The notes: generated by a model from the letters alone, not told the origin. 64,000 nucleotides of DNA from Pseudomonadota bacterium (GCA_029782295.1 JAKOVB010000089.1:248001-312000), one strand, 5' to 3'. Positions 1 through 8,390 are shown, numbered from the stretch's first letter. Program-made: numbers and translations.

Positions 1-765
1 GACCTGAGAAATCAGGAGCAACCCTTGAGTAGCTGGATTACCCCAAAATTCGAGGCCAAAGACACTTCGTCCAATGCCATCGTATCGGGGACTAATCAGG
101 AAGGGGCGAAGATTCTTAGCGAAATTTTTGATGACAAACGCTTCAGTTACCCGAAGCCGCTCTCACTCATCACCGGTCTGGTCTCGCAGGCCACTTCCGG
201 CAATGACCTGGTGCTGGATTTTTTCGCTGGCAGCGGTACGACAGCGCATGCCGTATTGTCGGCAAACGCAACGGATGGTGGACAGCGCCGATTCATTATG
301 GTGTCCAACACCGAAGCAACCCCTGATGACCCTGAGAAAAATCTTTGCAGGGATGTCTGTGCGGAGCGTGTCAGGCGAGTGATTGCCGGCTACAAGGATA
401 CCCCTCCGCTTCCCGGTTCCTTCGCCTACCTCCGTACCAAACGTATCCCGGCAGCGCGCGTCTTCAACGACATCCAGCACGACCAGATATGGATGGCCCT
501 TCAGCTCATCCATGGCGACGCCATGGCTCCGTATGACAGCGCAGCCCCAATCCAGGTATCTGGTGATGCCGATGCCCGTCTGGTCTATGTACCGAAACTC
601 GATGCCGCCTCTCTGGAGATGGTAGTGGCTCAAGCCGACGCAGGTGGCACCGTGACGGTCTATTCCTGGCAGCCTGCTCAATTGCGCCAACGCATCGAAG
701 CCGGCAATGTATCTTTCGAGAAAATTCCAGACTTCATGGTGAAACGATTCGGAGGCTCTCGATGA
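1..765 (+). CDS. mod: Type III restriction-modification methyltransferase (Mod), C-terminal part only
   Basis: The reading frame is open from the first base, so the true start lies left of the window. The SAM-binding motif I (LDFFAGSGTTAHAV) is encoded at about nt 211-250. It is preceded by a PKPLSLI stretch typical of beta-class N6-adenine methyltransferases, in which the catalytic DPPY motif comes earlier in the protein and is therefore missing here. About 170 residues of family-typical C-terminal sequence follow. The gene overlaps the next one by four bases (ATGA at 762-765), the standard mod-res arrangement with coupled translation. By family knowledge Mod recognises the asymmetric target site, methylates one strand, and is also needed by Res for cleavage. 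Specificity cannot be read from this fragment. Confidence 0.85.
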   Translation, partial: DLRNQEQPLSSWITPKFEAKDTSSNAIVSGTNQEGAKILSEIFDDKRFSYPKPLSLITGLVSQATSGNDLVLDFFAGSGTTAHAVLSANATDGGQRRFIMVSNTEATPDDPEKNLCRDVCAERVRRVIAGYKDTPPLPGSFAYLRTKRIPAARVFNDIQHDQIWMALQLIHGDAMAPYDSAAPIQVSGDADARLVYVPKLDAASLEMVVAQADAGGTVTVYSWQPAQLRQRIEAGNVSFEKIPDFMVKRFGGSR

Positions 766-3185
766 TAGTCTCCCCATGCAAGTACCAGAAAGAAGCCACG
801 GACAATGCGCTTTCCATCTTCCGCTATGCCCTGAACCAAATTGAGCTGGCCCCGGATGAGGTCAATCGGCGCCAGGCTGCCGCCTACAATGGCTGCGTCC
901 TGATTCAGGCCCCTACCGGTTCCGGCAAAACCCTGATGGCTGGCCTAATCGCTGAGGACTTCACCCGCGAGGCCAAAGTGGTGTGGTTCTGGTTCACCCC
1001 GTTCGCCGGTCTCGTGGACCAAGCCAGCATAGCGCTGAAGAAGCAGTTTACTGGTCTCCGGGTACGGGACATCCAATCCGACCGGATGGCCATGGGCACC
1101 AAGAGCGGCGACGTGTTCGTCTCGACTTGGGCCGCGGTGGCCGCCAACAACGAGAAGGCCCGCCGACTGCGGCGCGATGGCGACTTATCCCTGGCATTGG
1201 ATAGCCTGGTGCCCAGCCTGCGTGAAGCGGGATTCCATATCGGCGTGGTGGTCGATGAGGCGCACCATACCTTTAGTGGCGCGACTGAGGCCGTCCGCTT
1301 CTATACCGAGGTGATGCAGCCGGAGTTCACCCTGCTGATTACGGCCACCCCTGACGACAAGGACGTGGACAAGTTCAAGAAGACCACCGGCATCGCCGAG
1401 TTGCACCGGATTACCGTGAGCCGTCAGGATGCGGTGGATGCCGGGCTCATCAAGGCCGGGATCAAGTCGGTGGCCTACCTGGCTCCCGAGGAACAGCGTG
1501 CCCTGGTGGATTTCCAGATGGCGGCCCTAGCCGATGCCAAGTCCGTCCATGAGCGCATCAAGGCCGAGCTGAAGGCAGCCGGAGTGGATTTGACCCCGTT
1601 GATGCTGGTCCAGGTGGCGACCAGCGAACGTGACGACGATGTGGCCCGGGCCCGGGAAAACTTGAAGTCCCTGGGCTTCCCGGAGTCGGCCATCGCCTCC
1701 TACACATCCAAGGAGCCTTCGGACGACCTGATGGCGGTTGCACTGGATGAGTCCAAGGAGGTCCTTATCTTCAAGATGGCCGTGGCCCTGGGTTTCGATG
1801 CCCCGCGCGCCTTCACCTTGGTCTCCATGCGCGGTGCCAAGGATACCGACTTCGGCATCCAGGTGGTCGGTCGTATCCTGCGGGTGCATCGCCGCCTTCA
1901 GGGCAGAAAACTGCCCGACATGCTGGGCTATGGTTATGTGTTCCTGGCCGATGCCGACAACCAGACAGGCCTGACAAGTGCGGCCGAGAAAATCAACGCC
2001 ATCCGCACCGGCCTTTCCGAGGTGAGCCCGTATACGATGGTGGTCAACATTGCCGGCCAGAATCAGGTCCAGGTGGTGCAGAACGGCCAGAGTACCTTTG
2101 TGCCGGTTGAGCCTCCATCCGTGACGCCCGGGGCTACTGTCGATGTGCGTTTCGGTTCGACCGTGATGCCTTCGGGGCAGACTGTCCTTGAAGGCTTGGT
2201 CCTGACACCTCCTCCGGCGGCTCCTGCGGTGCCTGGTGGGACGACCTCCGCACCGACCCTGCCCGGGAATGTTTGGTACAACCTCAAAATCCCTGGACTG
2301 CGCTTCAAGACCGAGCGGATGCCGATTGGCACGGAAGCCCTAGTAGCGTGTATTGGTGCGACCGTGGCCATTGGCGACAAGGAAATTGCGGCCGGTATGC
2401 GAGCCAAGACGGCCGTGGTGCGTCGTGAAGAAGAGATTTTCAGCCGGACCGTGAACGACACCGCCTATCAGGCGCAGTTGTCTGAGGCCGAGATTGCCCG
2501 CCGAGCCCAGCGTGTTCTATTCGAGCCGGAATACCTAGACCCCCGAGAGTTGCACGCAGTACTGTTAAAGCGTTTGGAAACCGAATACCTGTCCCGCGGC
2601 CTAGAGTTCAACAAGGCACATCTTGAACGAGCGCTGGACCTGATTCTGGTGGCGTCTCCATCGTTGGTACGACAAGCTGCCAGGCAGTGTGCAGCGAAGT
2701 ATGCTGAAGCGGTAGATGGGGCGCCGTTGCCTGAGTATATTGAGCAACCACCCGGGGCCCGCACGTCCCGTCTGAATCTCTACGGGGTGATGCCTGCAGG
2801 GCTAAATCGGGACGAACTAGCTTTTGTGGAACTCCTAGACAGCGACCTTACCAGTACGGTCGAATGGTGGCACCGAAACGAACCCCGCAAACCGTGGTCT
2901 ATCGGACTCATTCTGCCGAATGGTGCTCAGTACTTTCCTGACTTCGTAGTCAAAGTGAAGGATCGCGCATTTGGTGACGGTATGCTGCTGGTCGAAATCA
3001 AAGGTGACCATATCCTAAACAGCGGCGACACCCAGGACAAGATGTTAGCCAGCCACCAGATCTATCGTCGACCAATGATGCTCTCGCGAGAGGCAGATGG
3101 CCGGTTCATGACTATCCAGCAGGAGTCCAATGGCACCAACTTCCTGGACCAAGTCTTCCGGATTGGGTTGATGTCGACTTTTTGA
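762..3185 (+). CDS. res: Type III restriction enzyme Res subunit (DEAH helicase + PD-D/ExK nuclease)
   Basis: An 807-residue protein whose start overlaps the mod stop codon. Superfamily 2 helicase motifs are clear: Walker A TGSGKT at residues 52-57, DEAH at 165-168, TATP near 194, and a motif VI QVVGRILR near 365. The C-terminus carries a PD-(D/E)xK nuclease signature: D727 in FPDFVV, then E745 and K747 in VEIKG. This is the layout of type III Res proteins, which translocate on DNA and cut when two sites meet. Between helicase and nuclease, residues about 433-502 form a Pro/Thr/Val-rich low-complexity stretch that looks like an inserted linker. The protein appears somewhat short for the family. 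With the upstream methylase the system looks intact as far as the window shows. Confidence 0.88.
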   Translation: MIVSPCKYQKEATDNALSIFRYALNQIELAPDEVNRRQAAAYNGCVLIQAPTGSGKTLMAGLIAEDFTREAKVVWFWFTPFAGLVDQASIALKKQFTGLRVRDIQSDRMAMGTKSGDVFVSTWAAVAANNEKARRLRRDGDLSLALDSLVPSLREAGFHIGVVVDEAHHTFSGATEAVRFYTEVMQPEFTLLITATPDDKDVDKFKKTTGIAELHRITVSRQDAVDAGLIKAGIKSVAYLAPEEQRALVDFQMAALADAKSVHERIKAELKAAGVDLTPLMLVQVATSERDDDVARARENLKSLGFPESAIASYTSKEPSDDLMAVALDESKEVLIFKMAVALGFDAPRAFTLVSMRGAKDTDFGIQVVGRILRVHRRLQGRKLPDMLGYGYVFLADADNQTGLTSAAEKINAIRTGLSEVSPYTMVVNIAGQNQVQVVQNGQSTFVPVEPPSVTPGATVDVRFGSTVMPSGQTVLEGLVLTPPPAAPAVPGGTTSAPTLPGNVWYNLKIPGLRFKTERMPIGTEALVACIGATVAIGDKEIAAGMRAKTAVVRREEEIFSRTVNDTAYQAQLSEAEIARRAQRVLFEPEYLDPRELHAVLLKRLETEYLSRGLEFNKAHLERALDLILVASPSLVRQAARQCAAKYAEAVDGAPLPEYIEQPPGARTSRLNLYGVMPAGLNRDELAFVELLDSDLTSTVEWWHRNEPRKPWSIGLILPNGAQYFPDFVVKVKDRAFGDGMLLVEIKGDHILNSGDTQDKMLASHQIYRRPMMLSREADGRFMTIQQESNGTNFLDQVFRIGLMSTF

Positions 3186-3197
3186 TCGGGATCAGAA

Positions 3198-4355
3198 ATG
3201 TCCGAATCTGAGAACAAAGATGCAGGCAGCAAGAGCTTTAAGTTAAGGTTGCCTGAGCGGGAACGGGTAGACACGACTCAAGGTACCTTCTACGCACGGC
3301 ACATGGCTATGAGCGACTTTGACGCGTTCAAAGCCTATTTTGCAAAAGAAAAATCAGACGTAGATCTGAAGTTGCTGGGAGAATTGGCACTCAAGTCGCT
3401 TGTTTGCACTACCGCAGGTCCAGACAAGACAGTTGGAATAACCGAGCATATATACACACAGCTTTCCGATAATGACATCAAGGCACTATCCGAGGCGGTA
3501 GCCAAAGCATGTAACTTAGGCCTCTTACCTGAAGGGGAACCTGTGTCGATGCTGGGATCATCGATGTTCGACCAAATGTCGGAACAGGCCAAGCGTATCA
3601 CCGAGAGTACCGCCCAAATACAACAGACACTGGCGAAGCATTTCGGGTCACTATCAAAAACCGTAAAAGCAGCTCTAGGTGAAAGCATGCTAGACCTGTC
3701 TGTCGCACGGGAGAGCTTGAAATTCTCGCCTGCCGTCGAGGCTCTGTATAAGGCCCAATCTGATCATGAGCGCATGTTTGGTGACCTGACAAAGGGACTT
3801 CATACGGAATCAGACAAACGAATTGCTTACGAGCCAGTTCCCTTACGGAATCTCATTCCCAAGTTTGAAGAAACCCCAGCAGGTCGAGCGGCTCTTGCTG
3901 GAGAAGAGTCTGCTCGCCAACTCCGCGAAGTGGCAGGGCTTGTAGGGGACATGGCCGAAAAATTGGGCAAGCTACACACGGTATTCCTGACCGAAGTGAT
4001 GCCTCAGTGGACAGAGAATCTCAAGCAAGCGTCTGAAGCGACAAATGTTACGCTCAATCAAGCCGAGCACAGCCTAGTATGGGCAAAAAGAGGTATCTTT
4101 GCATCTATCGTGGTAACAATTGTAATGACCGGATGGCAAATCTGGGTAGCGCACGATTATCAGTCGGATAACGATGCGCAACAGAAGATCACTGAGAGCT
4201 TGTTAAAACAGCAGATCCAAGCCGTACAGGAAACCAACAAGCAACTGGCAGAAAATTCGAGGCTGCTCAAAGAGGAGCTATCCAAAATGAAGCAGTATCG
4301 TGAAGAACAACGGAAGACTGACATCAATCCATCTGAAAAGAGACAATCCCACTAA
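3198..4355 (+). CDS. Unknown coiled-coil protein with one membrane segment, R-M associated
   Basis: A 385-residue protein starting 12 bases after res, probably co-transcribed with it. I do not recognise the family. Visible features: a soluble N-terminal part of about 115 residues (containing LPERERVDTTQGTFYARH); a helical heptad-rich middle (about 120-290); one strong hydrophobic segment at about residues 298-318 (IFASIVVTIVMTGWQIWVA); and a charged coiled coil to the C-terminus (about 330-372, rich in Q, K and E). There is no signal peptide. Base composition is visibly more AT-rich than in res, which suggests a separate origin. It is the last gene before the tRNA-Arg attachment junction. It could be an accessory defence protein acting at the membrane, or unrelated cargo. 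Confidence 0.75.
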   Translation: MSESENKDAGSKSFKLRLPERERVDTTQGTFYARHMAMSDFDAFKAYFAKEKSDVDLKLLGELALKSLVCTTAGPDKTVGITEHIYTQLSDNDIKALSEAVAKACNLGLLPEGEPVSMLGSSMFDQMSEQAKRITESTAQIQQTLAKHFGSLSKTVKAALGESMLDLSVARESLKFSPAVEALYKAQSDHERMFGDLTKGLHTESDKRIAYEPVPLRNLIPKFEETPAGRAALAGEESARQLREVAGLVGDMAEKLGKLHTVFLTEVMPQWTENLKQASEATNVTLNQAEHSLVWAKRGIFASIVVTIVMTGWQIWVAHDYQSDNDAQQKITESLLKQQIQAVQETNKQLAENSRLLKEELSKMKQYREEQRKTDINPSEKRQSH

Positions 4356-4360
4356 ATGCA

Positions 4361-4408
4361 TGCGTGACTTTTGCGTGATTCTTCTGGGATGTACTGTGAT
4401 CTACTGTG
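4361..4408. repeat. Two pairs of short direct repeats at the island end
   Basis: TGCGTGA occurs at 4361-4367 and 4372-4378 (11-base period) and TACTGTG at 4392-4398 and 4402-4408 (10-base period). They lie between the last gene and the tRNA-Arg fragment. Helically phased direct repeats next to an attachment core are the usual form of arm-type integrase or excisionase sites. That role is inference. Confidence 0.45.
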
Positions 4409-4473
4409 CGGTCTGCCACAGACGGCCCAGCATAACTATTTGATTTAATGAATATTCGCCTTGAAGACCAAAA

Positions 4474-4518
4474 CTACGAACCAAGGGGGCAGGAGTTCGA
4501 ATCTCTTCGGGCGCGCCA
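4474..4518 (+). other. 3' half of tRNA-Arg(ACG): attachment-site remnant
   Basis: The segment starts in an anticodon loop reading C-T-ACG-A-A. It continues through a CCAAG anticodon-stem strand, a T-arm (AGGAG stem, TTCGAAT loop, CTCTT stem), an acceptor strand CGGGCGC, a discriminator G and an encoded CCA. No 5' half precedes it, so it is not a functional gene. This is the scar left on the far side of an element that integrated into the 3' half of a tRNA gene. The intact, reconstituted tRNA would lie to the left, outside the window. Confidence 0.8.
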
Positions 4519-4526
4519 AATATCAA

Positions 4527-4550
4527 GGGCCACAGCAATGTGGCCCTTTT
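4527..4550 (+). terminator. Rho-independent terminator behind the tRNA-Arg fragment
   Basis: Perfect 8-bp stem GGGCCACA/TGTGGCCC with a GCAA loop followed by TTTT. It sits nine bases after the CCA end and is probably the original tRNA-Arg terminator. Confidence 0.8.
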
Positions 4551-4916
4551 CATTTTTACTATTCAATCTCGTTTGTACTATTCGCGCGAATCTCTTTACC
4601 CAAAATTTCCCCCTTCACTGATCGCGTTTTTCACGCTATTAGATCCTAAGACGGGCATTTCGGCGAGAAGTAGTTCTAGTCTGTATGAAACTGCCGCACG
4701 CCTATCGGCCATTGCCGTCGATCGGATTCTGCTTCATCTACGTCTGCTATATGGCAGACACCCGACAACAATAGCGTTACGCCATCGAAGGCCAGATTCT
4801 TGCCCGGAAACGCTCACAATTTCGATCCATTGCAGACATCCACTACATCTAGGTTAGTACTTCAGATGCCGCGCCTAAAGTAGACTGAAGACATTTTATT
4901 GCTTAGAAAGCACCCC
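4551..4916. other. Non-coding stretch between att remnant and Shedu gene
   Basis: No convincing gene is seen; the frames open here have poor composition and no ribosome-binding sites. It contains TTTGTACTATT at 4572-4582. That 11-mer recurs at 13650-13660, and its first ten bases recur inverted at 13717-13726, near the other end of this island segment. Confidence 0.5.
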
Positions 4917-6131
4917 ATGGCGAAGCCAGCCGTTGAATTCGTTGCCGATGGCAACAATCTTTACCTTATCTACCGCCCTATGGACGATGACTCATGGGTT
5001 CATGATCGCTTTGCGAGGGGTGTGCCCCTCGACATCAAGGGTACCTTTCATCTAACAGTGGCTGATCTGGCGAAGAGTCAGACCAAACGAAATCTAGACG
5101 ATTTCAGCGAAGAAGAAAGGGAAGTGCGCTTCGTGGTCGCGACGGCCAAGGGAAAATACTTCGTCTTCAAACCTGCAATCGTTGAGGTGACCGTCCCAGT
5201 CCTGGTGGCGCGGGATGCTGCTCCGACATGGAAGTGGTTCAGCGCGGAGTCAAAGGTGTCAGTGCTGAAATTGCTCGCTGATCTCAGGCCCAGTCGGATC
5301 GTAATTGGTGGCGAGGCCCCAGACGCCATTCCCATCACCGAATACGAGAGGTTAGTCGCTCAGTTCCCAACCAGATATGAGCTTAAGCGCTACGTGCAGT
5401 CACGGCTCTCCGTAGTGTTCCGTGAACTTAGCGATGCCAAGGTCGATGCCGAGACAACACTACGAAAGTACGTGGCCAAACGTGTCACAGCCAAGGCTCA
5501 GGACCTCATACAGCCATTCCGCGAGCAGGAGGTATCGAAGTACGAGTTCCTTCACATGAAGCTTACGACGATGCTCGTGGACGCAGAGGGGTACTCAGAG
5601 CTCCAATGGCAAGATCAAATCCTAGATATCGTCCGGCTCCTATACCCGAAATACATAGCAGCATTCACGTCCGCCTCCATCAAGGACACTACAACAGGCG
5701 GGCGACGTCAGATAGATATTCTGCTGGTAGATGCAAACGGCAATATTGACGTCATCGAGATTAAGAAGCCTTTTGAGGCCAAGATCGTTACCGAGACGAC
5801 GTACAGAGACAACCACGTGCCGCACCGAGAGCTCGCTGGCACAGTCACACAAGTCGAGAAATACCTCTTCCACTTAAACCGCTGGGGAACAGCTGGAGAA
5901 GAAACGCTCACGAAACGCTACCAGGATAAGTTGCCCACTGGCCTCAACATCCGAATAGTCAACCCTTGCGGTTTAATCATCATGGGCCGCGACAACGATC
6001 TTACTGAACGACAGAGGGCTGACTTCGAGATATTTCGGCGTCAGAATAAGAACCTAGTCGACGTCATCACTTATGATGATTTGTTGCGCCGCCTGGAAAG
6101 GATGCTAAGTCAGCTCAAGGCCGGACGCTAA
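4917..6131 (+). CDS. sduA: Shedu-type anti-phage nuclease SduA (DUF4263)
   Basis: A 404-residue protein. I use the ATG at 4917; a TTG at 4899 is an alternative. The C-terminal half matches the Shedu/DUF4263 pattern as I know it. A PD-(D/E)xK core is visible with D267 (RRQIDILLVD), E281 and K283 (VIEIKKP). It is followed by the typical block HRELAGTVTQVEKYLFHL, a strand NPCGLIIMGRD, and the closing DFEIFRRQNKNLVDVITYDDLLRRL. The N-terminal half (about 1-215) is variable in this family and is thought to sense infection. Shedu is a single-gene defence system in which SduA oligomers nick or degrade DNA. Here it stands alone on the plus strand right after the tRNA-Arg junction, which fits an island defence cargo. 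Family assignment is from motif recognition. Confidence 0.85.
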   Translation: MAKPAVEFVADGNNLYLIYRPMDDDSWVHDRFARGVPLDIKGTFHLTVADLAKSQTKRNLDDFSEEEREVRFVVATAKGKYFVFKPAIVEVTVPVLVARDAAPTWKWFSAESKVSVLKLLADLRPSRIVIGGEAPDAIPITEYERLVAQFPTRYELKRYVQSRLSVVFRELSDAKVDAETTLRKYVAKRVTAKAQDLIQPFREQEVSKYEFLHMKLTTMLVDAEGYSELQWQDQILDIVRLLYPKYIAAFTSASIKDTTTGGRRQIDILLVDANGNIDVIEIKKPFEAKIVTETTYRDNHVPHRELAGTVTQVEKYLFHLNRWGTAGEETLTKRYQDKLPTGLNIRIVNPCGLIIMGRDNDLTERQRADFEIFRRQNKNLVDVITYDDLLRRLERMLSQLKAGR

Positions 6132-6348
6132 CTCTAGTGCTTGGGCTAAATTATCTCAATTGATTAGCCGTAGTGCCATCCCGAGTGATTCGGGTTACTG
6201 CTGAGCAAGAAAGTGTAGGGAGCACTGCATATGTATGACTTCCCGGCCAACTTTATTCAAGCCATCATGAATGCATGTTGAATGTAAAACTAAAGGGAAG
6301 GCTGCTTGCGGGACTTCCCGCATGAGCGCCGGGTTGGGCATCGGGTGA

Positions 6349-6714
6349 TCAAAGACTGCGCCCATCAAAATGCCCCACCTTGATGGGTGACAAGTCGACA
6401 CCATCCAAGCAGCGGGCGTTGATTGCAACCATGTAGTTACCAGAAGGCGCGATACCTTCACTATATGGCGCACACCCGCACTTGGGGCAGTAACGATGTT
6501 TAATGGTGTGCTTGTTGAATGTGTATGTGTTCATGCCATCCTCGGCGGTGAGCAAACGAAAATTCTCGCGGGGAATAAACCAGTGAAGCGAACCACGCTT
6601 GGTACAAATTGAGCAATTGCACTCCATTAGTGACTCTAGATTTCCTTGTGCTTCGAATGCGACCTGCCCACAGTGGCAGCTACCTTTGTATATCATTGCA
6701 TCGTTCCCGCCCAT
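6349..6714 (-). CDS. GFA/CENP-V family zinc protein
   Basis: A protein of about 121 residues, last gene of a minus-strand operon. The fold signature is clear: GSCHCGQVAFEA, then CNCSICTKRG, then YCPKCGC, i.e. the paired Cys motifs that bind two zinc ions in the GFA (glutathione-dependent formaldehyde-activating) family. The ATG at 6714 overlaps the upstream stop codon (TGATG). A second ATG at 6696, giving the more usual start MIYKGSCHCG, is an alternative. Many family members have no proven activity towards formaldehyde. The cupin and monooxygenase neighbours suggest a role in handling a small reactive metabolite, which is inference. Confidence 0.85.
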   Translation of the reverse strand: MGGNDAMIYKGSCHCGQVAFEAQGNLESLMECNCSICTKRGSLHWFIPRENFRLLTAEDGMNTYTFNKHTIKHRYCPKCGCAPYSEGIAPSGNYMVAINARCLDGVDLSPIKVGHFDGRSL

Positions 6715-7073
6715 CAATAGTCTCTTTCAACCCTGCAAATCCTGATTCGAGAATCTGAATACCAGTCATCTGCCCTTTTTTGTATGGCCTGATGAAACGG
6801 GTGATGCTTCCATGCCTTAATCGCCTCAAGCGATTCCCAGTACGAAACGGATATTCCGACATCATTTCTTGCCGATTCATACCCCAGGAACCCAGGCTGC
6901 TGCCTGGCCATATCCAGGGCGGCTCTGGCAGCTTCAATGTAGCCACTATCACCTTCAGTTCTGACCGATGTAAAAATCACAGCGTAGTATGGAGGTCTAG
7001 GCGTCTGAGCGATGAATTTCTGACTTCTGGTTTCCGCTTCCGAAGCCGCAATTTTCTGATTTGTTCTATCCAT
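6714..7073 (-). CDS. Antibiotic biosynthesis monooxygenase (ABM) domain protein
   Basis: A 119-residue protein; an ATG at 7073 is preferred over an in-frame TTG at 7082. The ABM (dimeric alpha-beta barrel) pattern is seen in YYAVIFTSVRTEGDSGY, AARQ-type helix residues (MARQQPGFLGYESAR), SVSYWESLEAIKAWKHH and a closing WYSDSRIRICRVERDY. Small ABM proteins include cofactor-free quinone-forming monooxygenases and many members of unknown role. The stop codon overlaps the GFA start, so the two are translationally coupled. Confidence 0.85.
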   Translation of the reverse strand: MDRTNQKIAASEAETRSQKFIAQTPRPPYYAVIFTSVRTEGDSGYIEAARAALDMARQQPGFLGYESARNDVGISVSYWESLEAIKAWKHHPFHQAIQKRADDWYSDSRIRICRVERDY

Positions 7074-7106
7074 ATTTGGCAAGCTTGGTTATGGGTTTCC
7101 ATTCAC

Positions 7107-7577
7107 TCAATAGGCGCTTCCATCCTTGTGCGTAAACTTCCATACGCCGCCGGACGCAAATACCGCCTTCAGGTCATCTTCAGGATAATCAACCTCATCA
7201 TCTGCTGAACGGTCACCGATCTCGATGTAAATGACCAGCTCGTTGGATCGATTTATGAGCTGGTGTGCCACACCTGAACCCGCCTTGAATCCCATGCAAT
7301 CACCCGGGTTAAGAAGGTGTTCTTCATCATTCAGCCTGAGGGTAGGCTTGCCCTGCAAGACATAGATGAATTCATCCTGCCTGGAATGGCGATGCAGGAG
7401 TGCAGAGGCGGAGCCTGGCGCCAGCTGAGTCAGGTTGACCCCGAAGTTAGTCAGGCCGAAATGGTCACCCAGTTTCCGTTTCGTGCGACCTGCCACCCGA
7501 CTGGCTAAAGGGGCTGGCAAGATTGTTGGTACGTCGGGTGGGGAAATGGATTCCGCTGCTATTGGTAACTGTTTCAC
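7107..7577 (-). CDS. Cupin-domain protein
   Basis: A 156-residue protein. The GTG at 7577 is chosen because a strong GGGAGG lies seven bases upstream of it; the in-frame ATG codons further upstream have no such site. Cupin motif 1 (LLHRHSRQDEFIYVLQGKPTL) and motif 2 (LNPGDCMGFKAGSGVAHQL) are both present with the metal-binding His/Glu set (HRH...E, then H). The family covers sugar isomerases, dioxygenases and small-molecule sensors, so no substrate is assigned. A second, shorter cupin lies two genes upstream in the same operon. Confidence 0.85.
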   Translation of the reverse strand: MKQLPIAAESISPPDVPTILPAPLASRVAGRTKRKLGDHFGLTNFGVNLTQLAPGSASALLHRHSRQDEFIYVLQGKPTLRLNDEEHLLNPGDCMGFKAGSGVAHQLINRSNELVIYIEIGDRSADDEVDYPEDDLKAVFASGGVWKFTHKDGSAY

Positions 7578-7610
7578 GTGTTGCCCTCCCATCGGTTTGT
7601 TTGATCGCAC

Positions 7611-7979
7611 TCAAAGGGCGTAATGCGCATAGGCTCTGATGACCTTAGCGTCTGCCCCAAAATGAAACACCTCTGCGGCAAGCCCCTTGTGTCCCTTGTA
7701 ATACAGCGTAACGCTATCGACACCTACGAGCGTGGTGACAAGTTCGAAGTGCAGGTCCGGAATGAGTGCCAGTGCCTTTGACCAATAGGCGCCAACATTA
7801 TCCTTGCCCTTCAGCGTACCGGAAGGTTCGCCTGTGAACTGAATGATAAACGGCGAAGACATCTCGAAGTCATCTGCATAGTGTGAAAGGACGCGATTCA
7901 GATCGTGGCTGTTCCAGGAATCTATCCAGTCATGCGCAAAACGATCAGCAAATTTTTTATCGATCACAAGTAACTCCAT
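7611..7979 (-). CDS. NTF2-like (SnoaL) family protein
   Basis: A 122-residue protein of the NTF2-like cone fold. It has an N-terminal helix FADRFAHDWIDSWNSHDLNRVLSHYADDFEM, a middle SPFIIQFTGEPSGTLKGKDNVGAYW, and strands around FELVTTLVGVDSVTLYYKG. Members act as small hydrolases, isomerases or dehydratases, or bind ligands. The ATG at 7979 has no visible ribosome-binding site, while a GTG at 7967 has GGAG six bases upstream, so the shorter form is quite possible. It sits between two cupin genes. Confidence 0.82.
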   Translation of the reverse strand: MELLVIDKKFADRFAHDWIDSWNSHDLNRVLSHYADDFEMSSPFIIQFTGEPSGTLKGKDNVGAYWSKALALIPDLHFELVTTLVGVDSVTLYYKGHKGLAAEVFHFGADAKVIRAYAHYAL

Positions 7980-8045
7980 GTTTTAAACAAATGCAAACCA
8001 ATATATTCCTGCCTCCCAGTATGCCCCAAGGCACATATGGACCAT

Positions 8046-8390
8046 TCAAAGGAAGTCCTGTCGTGGTGGCACAAACAGATCCACCACCTCCCCAGCCTCT
8101 ATGATGTCGAGACTGTGCTCAATGTTGGCAGGTATCGAATATGAGTCGCCCGGGCCGATTTCCTCGATGCAGTCAGCAAATCTGATCCTGTACTTTCCAC
8201 TTAGCACATAGCCGCTTTGTTCATTGGGATGAGCGTGCCTGGGTACCGCATCGCCTTGCTTGTACAACATCTTCGTAACCATTGACTGTGAGCCGTAGGC
8301 CAGCACCAGGAAGTTCACACCGTAGTTCGTTTTTCGTAATCCGTTGCGGTGGCTGACGATCATGAGGTCTCCGTGCAAGTTTGAATTCAT
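8046..8390 (-). CDS. Small single-domain cupin protein
   Basis: A 114-residue cupin with motif 1 RHAHPNEQSGYVLSGKYRI and motif 2 GPGDSYSIPANIEHSL. Both His of motif 1, a Glu and the motif 2 His are kept, so metal binding is likely. The start overlaps the stop of the upstream lipoprotein gene by ATGA, indicating one operon. Substrate is unknown. It differs from the other cupin of this operon by its shorter N-terminus. Confidence 0.85.
   Translation of the reverse strand: MNSNLHGDLMIVSHRNGLRKTNYGVNFLVLAYGSQSMVTKMLYKQGDAVPRHAHPNEQSGYVLSGKYRIRFADCIEEIGPGDSYSIPANIEHSLDIIEAGEVVDLFVPPRQDFL

Noticed and set aside
4474-4518. Functional tRNA-Arg gene
   Set aside because: The acceptor 5' strand, D-arm and 5' anticodon stem are absent; only the 3' half is present.
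4461-4857. Two overlapping small frames after the tRNA-Arg fragment
   Set aside because: They run through the tRNA remnant and its terminator, lack ribosome-binding sites and have non-protein-like composition.
6307-6322. Perfect small hairpin TGCGGGA/TCCCGCA between the convergent Shedu and GFA genes, considered as terminator
   Set aside because: No T-run on either side, so I do not call it a terminator.
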